Assembly: GCA_023525975.1 (NCBI GenBank) | Contig: CM042042.1 | Span: 42,295,880-42,359,879 of the forward strand | Direction: 5' to 3' | From: Smallanthus sonchifolius | Taxonomy: Eukaryota; Streptophyta; Magnoliopsida; Asterales; Asteraceae | Length of the DNA stretch: 64,000 nucleotides | Shown: positions 10,326 to 18,939 of the stretch, piece after piece | Position numbering within the stretch: the first letter of the stretch is position 1 | Layout of the letters: the number at the start of each line of letters is the position of its first letter | The notes under the pieces: model-generated | The model's database searches: none | What the model was told of the DNA's origin: nothing | What the model saw: the letters and a program-made list of their open reading frames with translations, nothing else | Program-made: the position numbers and the translations under genes

Positions 10326-11368
10326 TTCTTTATTTTAATTTTGACATAATTTTTTTTAACTTTTTATGTTCTTAATTTCCTGACATATTTTTTTATGTTC
10401 TGTTTGTTTTTTATAGCATTTTTTGCTTATAAAGTTTTTGTTACGGGTTAAAATTCAAAGCAGGATCCGGAGCGATATGTGATCCAAGATCCGGTATTAC
10501 GATAAGGTCAGTATCCTGAATATTACTAATGGCTACTTGTTTATCACTTTATTATTCACATGAAAAACGTGTGCAACCACTAACACCTGAAGACTCGGAC
10601 GTGAAGCTAAATGAAACGTGTGGAATGTGCGTAGAAGTTTATACAACGGTCATATGAGAAGATAGAGTCAAAAATGAGAATTTCGAATAGTTAGTTATAT
10701 ACGATTTGTATTTAATAAGCCATGGATCATATAGGAACACACAACAACACCCGCACCGGCAATCATTGTAACACTTAGCATACGATCTCGATTGGCTATC
10801 ATTGTACTCGACAGTTTTCAGTTTTATAAAAATTTATCCACGTAGTCCGACTTTCGTCGGCTCCCGAGGTTTTGTGTCGGAGATTATCAAGGATCAATGG
10901 CTTTTCTCGTAATCATCTGTGTCAACTTTTTACCTTCTTTATTGTTTCACATCGATTTCACAAAGCACTCTACCTCACTTACGAAATTTGGTTACAAAGT
11001 TAGATTACATAATTTTTACCCAAAACAGTTTTGTACGTCTTTTTTTTTTACAAGTTTTCTTTATTTTTTTTTTATTTTTTAGCATTTTTTTTTATTGTTT
11101 AGACACTTATTGTATGTTTTTTTACACACTTTAGACTCATATGTGGAAACTCTCTTTAACCAATTTTTGTTTGATTTCTATTTTAGATAATCAACTTTAT
11201 TTGTTCAGAAAACCACTTAATTAAATTGATGAAGTGTCGTATAAACTTTCTTCTTAGCAATTTCCATATAAAATAGAACGTAAAAGACGAACTTAAGAGA
11301 GAAGAAATTAAAAAGGCCCTGAAGTTTTTGCTCCGCGTTGGACCATCAAAATGATTGAGCCGCCCCTG
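10326..11368. other. Interior of the hAT shell, non-coding
   Basis: Poly-pyrimidine and AT-rich sequence. ORFs at 10897-11134 are Phe/Ser-rich translations of T tracts (for example FFFTSFLYFFFIF) with no domain. The last 30 bp are the hAT terminus. Confidence 0.6.
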
Positions 11369-11401
11369 TTGAGAAAGATAGGGTTGCTTTTGGTTTGGGG
11401 G

Positions 11402-12002
11402 TAGAGATGCACATTCCGGTTATTCAGTCAGACCCGGTTCCTGGTTCTTATTTAGGAGTACAAATGGAACCGGGTACAAAGAGGAACCAAGTTCAGTGAT
11501 GAAGGACCCTACCCTGTGGAACCGGGTTGGAGGTAGGTTCGAGTTCAGAAACCGGTTTCAACCGGGTGAGGCAAATGCTTTTAAATTTTTTACAAGTACT
11601 TGTTATAATAAAATTAAACAACATAAAATGTATAGCAAATGCTTTTAAATTTTTTACAAGTACTTGTTATAATAGCATTAAACAACATAAAATGTATTTT
11701 TTTATTCATTTTTAATACTTTCCAGACAAAAAAAATATACATTCTTTAAAAAATAACACAATTTTAAAAACTATCCTTTTGTTTTTATTTTATTTAAAAA
11801 TGGGGATTTTAACGGAAAGAACCCGGTCCAATCAGGTCGGGCAGTAACTAGTTCCGACTAGGAACCAATTTTTCACAAAAAAACTAAGAACCTGGTCGGA
11901 ATATTCTCAGGGTATAACCAGTTCCTAACCGGATAGAACCAGGTCTGGTTTTAGATAGAACCATCGGTTCGGTTCTAGACTCGGGTATTTCTTTCACCTC
12001 TA
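11402..12002. mobile_element. hAT-like MITE with ACCGG-type subtermini
   Basis: Begins TAGAGATGCACATTCCGG and ends GGGTATTTCTTTCACCTCTA; the outer eight bases are near-complementary. Subterminal regions have multiple AACCGG and GGTTC blocks in opposing orientation. Possible flanking duplications are degenerate (about 6 of 8). There is a direct repeat of about 60 bp inside (AAATGCTTTTAAATTTTTTACAAGTACTTG at about 11573 and 11637). Confidence 0.5.
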
Positions 12003-12470
12003 GTTTTGGCCTTGGGGAAAAGACAACATATGATGGGCCTGATGTTTTTTTAGCAAACGGGCCAGGAGGACTATATATTTAATTTAATTTAAATAATATG
12101 ATATATAAGTTTCTGTAAAAGCAATTATCATGTCACCAATTAAATATCTAACAGAATAAATAAGTTAACTTAGGTCTGAGTTATATCAATTTTAATTATT
12201 AAGTCCTATTATCTTTTTATAAATATAATTTAAGTTTAACGTCTTTATTAAAGCTAACTGAATATTATAATTTAAATAACAGGCAAGTTGTTTTTGGGGA
12301 TAAGGACATTAATTCAAATGGACCGGTATATTAAAAAAAAACTACCGCAAACACTAAATTAAAGATTTACTATTTACTTATTTTAGTATTATAATCATTA
12401 AATTAAGTTTTTAAATTTCTTTATTGTCGTTAGTTGTATTTCTATATTTTATTTTTAGGTTTAGTTGTAT
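12003..12470. other. AT-rich sequence, nothing recognised
   Basis: No ORF, repeat terminus or RNA gene could be supported between the MITE and the palindrome. Confidence 0.5.
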
Positions 12471-14175
12471 TTCTAAAAAAATGTCATTCCTCATCACCAA
12501 ACGTTTGTTTAGATTTTGATCTTTTTACGTTTAATTTTTTTGAACTTAAATAAACGTTTATAAGGCAAGATCTAGTCAAAATATGTCATTTTTACGCAAA
12601 ACCCCCGACTTTTGCATGAAACCCGAGACCCGACTCAATGATTCAAAAATAGAACACGCAAGTGGGTAAAATGGAACGAGGGAGGTGTAGATTTTCCACT
12701 TTGAATTTGTCGGTCTAGGTCCCTCCTTTATTATTATTTTAAAAACTCAGTTTTCGAGTGTTATAACAATGTTGCATTGTAATTAGATATTAATGGGTTA
12801 TAAGGGAAACCAAATAATTATATGAGTTAAGTGCCTTTTGCATTCCTATGGTTTGCTAAAAATTGTTATTTGAATCCAAATGTTTAAATTTTGTCATTTG
12901 AATTCAAAGGTTTCATAAAAATTGCTATTTGAATGCATTTGACTACACCTAATTAACACCGTTAACATTTTCCGTTAAACCTTCTCTACTTTAGGGTATT
13001 ATAGTCAAAACAATTACAAAATAAAAAATCAGGCCACATGAGAGGTTTTATGTATTCAATCTCTTTAGGAAATCGCAAAAAACGAATTCCCACCCTCAAA
13101 ATCAATCTCTTTCGTGCCCATAATCAATAGCAAACGTAGTAGTCTCAATCGTAATTTCGATCCACAAGAGTTTTACGGTAAGTTCGCTCGTCGACACCAC
13201 AGTCCCTATAACCATTGCATTATCAAATGTAATCGACCTTACTGTTTGACTTGGTGTTTTGGTCCTGTTATGCATTGTTCTTGATTTTATGACTATGCGC
13301 TACTATTTGGACAAAATTATGTAACTTGAACATGGCAGTCTATGGTATCGAGGTTGGCATTCCTGAAAGTAGGGGTGAGCAAATAACCGAATTAACCGAA
13401 CCATAACCGAATTAACCGACTTAACCGAACCGATTTAACCGAACCGGTTAATTAACCGATGGCTCGGTTAAGCCATAAGTGATTAACCGAAATTTATGGG
13501 TCGGTTTTGGTTATGATGCGTGCCATAACCAAACCGAACCGAACCGAATGTAATCCATTTGCAATAAATTTAAATTAAACTTACATGCATCATGACTACG
13601 CTTAGCCTCTTCGGTCCATAACTTCAAATTTCCAATGCTTGTATAATTGCATAATTGTGAGGCCCCAAACCCGGGAGGCCCCACTTGTTGGGTTTACTCA
13701 TTCACAAACAGTTCTTAAACATGAATATCAAATAACGCAGCGGAAAATTTCATTTAAACATAACTTAATCGTTGTTCATACATGCGGAAGCGTAAACATT
13801 GATTAAAACATATTTACATCATAACTAAACATAACGGGATGCCAGTCTTAAAAGCAGTCGGGTAACTCTTCATCTCTAGCCAAGCATCACCGTCCATCCT
13901 CATAACCTGCCTTAACCTGAATGTGTACACTTAAAAACGTCAGCTACGCTGGTGAGTTCTAGTTTTCGTTCGTTTTAAGAAATGGTTCATCATTCAAACA
14001 TTCATTAGGGTTTAACATTCGTATAAGAAAACAGGGCCTTTCATTCGTAAACCTTCGCACATTTAAACACGATCATTTGTTTAAATCATTAACATTCATT
14101 TAAGTCATACAATATTATCTAAAATCTGTATCGTTACGCGTCTCTATGTCCCCGTAGGAACTTTTAATGTTGTGG

Positions 14176-14531
14176 GCAACCGTTACGTATCGCCGTCATT
14201 GCCACAACCATACACTACGTAGGGTCAACCGTTACGTATCGCCGTCATTGCCCAACCCTTCAATGCGTGGGGTCAACCGTTACGTATCGCCGTCATTGCC
14301 CAACACGCATCTTTCCTTTGGAAATCAACCGTTACGTATCGCCGTCATTGATTTCCCATTACCTCGTTCGTTAGGATGATCGTCATCACCCGAGTAACCG
14401 TCGTTACTCCCTTACCAGTTGTACAACATCAAAACCATTGACATGCCACATAGACAATGCCCCTGTTGTTCTTGTGGTAACTATGGCTCACTGTCCATAA
14501 TTTACCACAAGGCTGGGAATCACATTCCCAG
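14176..14531. repeat. Hairpin-dense domain in solo LTR
   Basis: Four copies of the core CCGTTACGTATCGCCGTCA are each framed by segments able to pair: GGAAATCAA/TTGATTTCC is perfect at 14320-14356, GTGGGCAA/TTGCCAC nearly so at about 14171. Independent stems follow: GAGTAAC/GTTACTC with loop CGTC (14392-14409); CTTGTGGTAA/TTACCACAAG with inner TATGG/CCATA (14471-14511); CTGGGAAT/ATTCCCAG with loop CAC (14513-14531). Read on the LTR strand this is the region towards its 3' end. Confidence 0.8.
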
Positions 14532-14995
14532 ACTTCATTCGTCAATTCCATTCATTCGACAGATTAGATTTGTAATGACTTCTTTAAAACATTTGCCCCT
14601 TTTTGTTTTCTTTTCATAAAACCTTTCCTTCACTTTCAAAACCCTTTACCTTTTCATTAAACCATTTCTTTATAACATTCGTTCGTAAACATTTCGTTCA
14701 TAAACTTTCTTTCCATAAACCCTTCGTTCCAAATCATTTCCTTTCGTAAACGTAGTTTCATAAATATCATTTTATAAAACAACATTTCATACGTGTACAC
14801 ACCAGCCCGAAAACATTATATAAAAACATTTAAAAGAGGGCTTCTAGAACTCACCTTATATGCTAGTCTCGGTTGTCCTAATCAAGGTCCAACGACTTCA
14901 CGTACGATCTGAATTGAGTAGTTACATACACATCAGACCATTACCGACTCTAACGGTTTAACCATTCTAAACATACTAATCTCTACTCAACAGCC

Positions 14996-15290
14996 TGATG
15001 TCTGCGCACATAGCAAGTGCGCAGACCCTGCTGCCTGCGCACTTAGCAAGTGCGCAGACTCTGCCTCCTGCGCACTTAGCAAGTGCATAGGTCCCTCTTC
15101 CTGCGCACTTAGCAAGTGCGCAGGTTACTTCTCCTGCGCACTTAGCAAGTGCGCAGGTCCTTCCTCCTGCGCACTTAGCAAGTGCGCAGGTCCCTTCTCC
15201 TGCGCATTTAGCAAGTGCGCAGGACCTGCTCCGTGCGCACTTAGCAAGTGCGCAGGACCTGCTCCGTGCGCACTTAGCAAGTACGCACGA
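14996..15290. repeat. Array of palindromic 21-mers (LTR copy 2)
   Basis: Nine units at 33-bp spacing. The unit is a perfect 9-bp inverted repeat, TGCGCACTT/AAGTGCGCA around AGC, plus a linker of about 12 bp that varies (GACCCTGCTGCC, GGTCCTTCCTCC, and so on). Two arms carry single changes (GTGCATA, CATTT). Compared with 1538-1741, C-to-T in one arm is matched by G-to-A in the other. The long ORF through it (14976-15323, Cys/Ala-rich) is a repeat translation. Confidence 0.9.
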
Positions 15291-15640
15291 CCTGTTCTTC
15301 GCGAAAAACACTAACTTTCGCATTCGGTCAGATCATGTCAAGATCCCGAACCCCTTTGCATTCAAAACGTTCGTTTTCCATTGTAGATACTCAACCTAAG
15401 CTTATTCTTAAGTTTCATCCGCAAGAACGTCCGATTTTCACCCAAAACCCGAAAACCCAAAAACGAACAAAAACTCAGATTTAGGTCGGATCGTTACCTG
15501 AATCGAGCTTCTGATCCGGAGGTTTCCTTCACGAGTACAAGAGACACGTTCTGGTGCAATCTTGTGCGATTCCGACACTTTCTCTCTCTATGGTTTTCTC
15601 TCTCTAGAATGTCAAAGAGCAGAAGAATGAGTGCCTTGGA

Positions 15641-15650
15641 CTATTTATAG
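15641..15650 (-). promoter_or_regulatory. TATA box of the solo LTR
   Basis: CTATTTATAG reads CTATAAATAG on the LTR strand, followed downstream by the CT-rich leader seen in both LTR copies. Its position about 100 bp inside the LTR start is early for an LTR of this size, so its use is inferred. Confidence 0.5.
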
Positions 15651-16893
15651 GGGAGAACTCCCCAAGCCCGGTTCGCGACTGACCCGGCCCGACTTCGGCC
15701 CGCTTGAACTCGTTAACTTTATTTTTCGTCATTTTGGGATGTTACAATAATGCAAAAATAGATTTCCTGTATAATTGTAGAAGAATAAAAGCCAAAAAAT
15801 GATTTAATATTTGTGACCAACCTAAATCAAAATAATTAGATATGAAAATTACAAATAAGCAAACAACAAACTGTAGAAGCTAATCAGTTTAAATTGAGAA
15901 TTTGTGACTAAAGAAGACAAAAGGATTTAGGATATATACGTGAAATTTTGTGACTAACATAAACTAATTACAATCTGTATGAAGAAAATTTTGAATTCCA
16001 GAAGCATCAAACCAAAATTGATTTAACTTATTCATTCAATCGTTAAAATTGCAAAAGCTGGTTTCAGTTCAAAACTGATTTATGATGACTTAATTTTTTT
16101 TTGCTGTAGCGGTTAATTAACCGATAACCGAACCATAACCGACAGTTAACCGAACCGACCATAACCGAAGTTTCGGTTCGGTTTCGGTTTTGGAAATGGC
16201 CATAACCGAAGGTTCGGTTTCGGTTTTGGAAATGCCCATAACCGAACCGAACCGACCCATGCACAGCCCTACCTGAAAGTTAGGTCTCTCAAGTTTGTTG
16301 GCTAGACACTTAGAAGAAGCTATATAAGCATACAGTTGATCCTATAAATGGTAGAGATATGTGGTCCCCATATGGCTTGCTAAAGAGATTGAACGCACAA
16401 AACCCTTCACATGGGGTTGGTTCTTTATTTTGTAATTGTTCTGACTAAAATACACCTTAAGTGTGAAAGGTTTAAGAGAAAAATTTAACGGTGTTAATAA
16501 GGGGTAATCAAATGGATTTAAATGACAATTTTTATGAAACCTTTGGATTCAAGTGATAAAATTTAAACTTTTGGATTCAAATGACAATTTTTAGCAAACC
16601 ATAAAGATGCAAAAGACACTTAACTCTAATTATAATATTGCAAAAATCAATGTGTTAATAACACACAATTATATTGTCAAATATGTTACCTGATCAACAT
16701 TGAGTTTCTTTTGAAGTTAATAAAATATCTTAGGATCTTGTGTTATTTTGGAAATAGTGTAAAACTTATAAAAGTTGTTCAAATTGTAGTTTATGATCTC
16801 AATTTTGAAAGGATATCTCGTGTCCTTCAAGTTTTTGAAATCATCAACAAATAAGTTCACGTCATCATCGTGCTTAATCAATAATTATATTAA

Positions 16894-17245
16894 TCTATAC
16901 TATATAATAAATAAAAGTTTTTCCATGCCACGTGTCGCATCCAGATTCATTCTCATCATTTTTTCCCGCTTCTCTCTCTTATTAAATACACCTCTATTTT
17001 TAATAATAATATATCTTTAAATAAAATACTAATTATACTAATAAAACATATTTATTTTAAATTATCTCTTATTATAAGAAACTTTGAAATCTAACTATGT
17101 AACTTTTATTTTCAATCAAATAGTAAATAAAAGTCAAATTACATTAAATAGTAATTAACGTATTTTCGAAACCCAATTATATATTAATTTTACATATTTT
17201 GAATTTTGTTTTCTATCCTTAATATGTAATACATTTTACACCTGT

Positions 17246-17279
<34 letters not shown>

Positions 17280-17478
17280 AAATACTTAAATACTATTTTA
17301 ACAATTAAAAAAAAATAATTTATAAATTATGTGATTGTTTTATAGTGGTTAGCACGGTTATCATATAAATAGTTGGTTAGTATTTGAACCCTTCCCTATA
17401 TATATATATATATATAAATTTAATAATTTTATTTATTGATATCTTTTACCTCGTATGTAAACACGGGTCATAAGCTAG
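16894..17478 (+). mobile_element. Non-autonomous Helitron, 585 bp
   Basis: Starts TCTATACTATATAATAAA and ends with a GC-containing hairpin (CTCGTATGTAAACACGGG) followed about 8 bp later by CTAG. It lies between A (16893) and T (17479), the Helitron A^T target. There is no TSD, as expected. A 5'-truncated relative is at 25509-25821. A (TA)n tract lies at about 17250-17277. No Rep/helicase ORF. It sits at the apex of the 12.5-18.7 kb palindrome. Confidence 0.85.
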
Positions 17479-17821
17479 TGATATATATATTCTAGTTATT
17501 GATTACACGGTGATAATGACATGGATTTATTTCCTGATGATTTCAAAAACTTGGGGATAAGAGATTTGTTTTTAAGATTGAGATCACATAGTACAATTTA
17601 GACAGTTTTTTAAGTTTTACACTATTTGTAAAATAACACAAGATCGTAAGATAGTTTATAAACTTCAAAAAAGAAACTTAATGTTGACCAGGTAGCATAT
17701 TTAACAATATTTTTGTGTGTCATTATTAATTTTGCAATATTATAGTTATATTTGGTTTCCATTTTTTTCTCATTAATATGCACCATTGTGGTAACACCCG
17801 AAAATCTAGTTTTTAAAATAA

Positions 17822-18359
17822 GAGTAAAGTGTTATTTTCGTCTCTATGGTTATGTCATTTTAGCCATTTTCATCCAAAAAGTTTTTTTTTAGTTTTTTCG
17901 TCCCTGACCTTTCAAAATCTATCAATTTTCATCCAATTGACTAACCCCGTTAAATTATTACTGTTAAACCAGGGACATTTTCGTCTTTTCAAAACTCCTT
18001 TTTTATTCTCATTTATTATTTCCTTCTTCCCCAGAAATTGCAGTCTGTTGATAAGAATTTCGGCTACAATAAGAATTCTGTAACGACATATATTCACTCA
18101 AACACTCCAAAAACCAACACCTATTTAAGGTTTTGAAAAAGGATGGGGAGGGGAAGAAAGAAATAATAAAAGAGAATAAAAAAGGAATTTTGAAAAGACG
18201 AAAATGTCCCCGGTTTAACAGTAATAATTTAACAGGGTTAGTCAGTTGAATAAAAATGGATAGATTTTAAAAGATCAGGGACGAAAAACCTAAAAAAAAC
18301 ATTTTGAATGAAAATTGCTAAAATAACCAAACCACATGGACAAAAATGACACTTTATTC
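17822..18359. mobile_element. PIF/Harbinger-like MITE, 538 bp
   Basis: Inverted repeats of about 190 bp start GAGTAAAGTGTTATTTTCGTC and end with its near complement. The flanking TAA (17819-17821 and 18360-18362) is a 3-bp duplication: the uninterrupted other arm of the palindrome (12731-12750, inverted) has TAA once at this point. A TAA/TTA target fits PIF/Harbinger. Translations of the arms (17829-18097) are not genes. Confidence 0.75.
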
Positions 18360-18416
18360 TAATAATAAAGGAGGGACGGAAATGACACTTTATTCTAATA
18401 ATAAAGGAGGGAGGGA
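18345..18416. repeat. 36-bp tandem duplication across a MITE edge
   Basis: Two copies of a 36-bp unit beginning AATGACACTTTATTCTAATA. Each copy contains the last 15 bp of the MITE, the TAA and following flank, so the duplication postdates the insertion. Confidence 0.9.
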
Positions 18417-18939
18417 TCTTGTTCGGCAAAATTCAAAGTGGAAAATCCACACCTCCCTCGTTCCATCTTACCCCACTTGCATGTTTTATTTTTGAATCAT
18501 TGAGTCGGGTCTCGGGTTTAATGCAAAAGTCGGTGGGTACATTTTTTACTATATCTTGCCTTACAAGCATTTATTTAAGTTAAATAAAAAGTTTTTACTT
18601 AAAAAGATCAAATCTTGAATCAAAACCCACGTTTCGTGATGAGGAATGGCATCCTTTTTAGAAAGGAAATCAAAGCTGGTAAAATTTATCCATTCAAGTT
18701 ACTGCCAAAATCATTGCATTGGGTCACATTAATTTCAAAATTAAAACTAGTTTTTTGTGGATTATTCACAATCCTCTACATTGAATAGATTTCATTGAGA
18801 CTTGGATTTTTAATCAGTGGCGGATCTAGAAATAAAATTCAGGGGTATCTGTCCAAATTTTTTTTTTCGTACATTCAAGTAAATGAAACCAAAAAAACAT
18901 GATATTACAAAATGATAAAGAAATACCTAATATATGATC

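Larger units (their letters stand above)
5984..11368. mobile_element. hAT-type element (shell) holding a CACTA element
   Basis: Left terminus CAGGGCCGGCCCA and right terminus complementary to CAGGGGCGGCTCA are hAT-type terminal inverted repeats. Perfect 8-bp TSDs TTGAGAAA lie at 5976-5983 and 11369-11376. Its own sequence is only 5984-6102 and 10227-11368, since a CACTA element fills the rest. No hAT transposase remains, so it is a non-autonomous element of about 1.26 kb before the CACTA insertion. The left end resembles those at 27173 and 28278. Confidence 0.85.
13656..15746 (-). mobile_element. Solo LTR, gypsy-like, 2,091 bp
   Basis: Begins TGTGAGGCCCCAAACCCGGG and ends TTTTGGGATGTTACA on the plus strand; read on the minus strand it starts TGTAACATCCC. 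The 5-bp TSD ATAAT lies on both sides (13651-13655 and 15747-15751), so internal sequence and second LTR were lost by recombination. It shares terminal sequence and architecture with 4-2492. A minus-strand TATA box (15641-15650) and the CT-rich stretch at about 15580-15610 fit an LTR promoter. Confidence 0.93.
13370..16271. mobile_element. hAT-type MITE rich in AACCGA motifs
   Basis: Ends TAGGGGTGAGCA and TGCACAGCCCTA, with perfect 8-bp TSD CCTGAAAG at 13362-13369 and 16272-16279. Subterminal regions (13380-13550, 16105-16260) are dense in ATAACCGAACC/GGTTCGGTTAT in both orientations. The element alone is about 806 bp; the rest is a nested solo LTR. No transposase. The ORF 16064-16264 is a translation of the repeat. 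Confidence 0.9.
12824..16626. mobile_element. Mutator-like MITE with about 250-bp TIRs
   Basis: Termini GAGTTAAGTGCCTTTTGCAT and its near complement, with inverted similarity running about 250 bp inward (12824-13075 versus 16380-16626). The 9-bp TSD is TAATTATAT (12815-12823) and TAATTATAA (16627-16635), one mismatch. The other palindrome arm (about 17738-17750, inverted) carries this target once, confirming insertion. Without the nested hAT MITE it is about 0.89 kb and has no transposase. The inner region has no gene that I can support. Confidence 0.85.
12471..18665. mobile_element. Long palindromic (foldback or Mutator-like) element with insertions
   Basis: Left arm = 12471-12823 plus 16627-16893; right arm (inverted) = 17479-17821 plus 18360-18665. 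Each arm is about 610 bp. Matching landmarks include CCACTTTGAATTTGTCGG / its complement near 18440, GATTTTGATCTTTTTA / TAAAAAGATCAAATC, and TCAAGTTTTTGAAATCATCA / TGATGATTTCAAAAACTTGG, the last reaching almost to the centre. The outermost bases read TTTCTAAAAA...TTTTTAGAAA. No convincing outer TSD was found. Long uninterrupted arms with almost no loop fit foldback/Mutator-like elements. A partial relative lies at 50722-51035. The interruptions are annotated separately. Confidence 0.8.

Noticed and set aside
14976..15323. 115-residue Cys/Ala/Lys-rich ORF, metallothionein-like at first sight
   Set aside because: It is a translation of the 33-bp palindromic array in a non-coding LTR.
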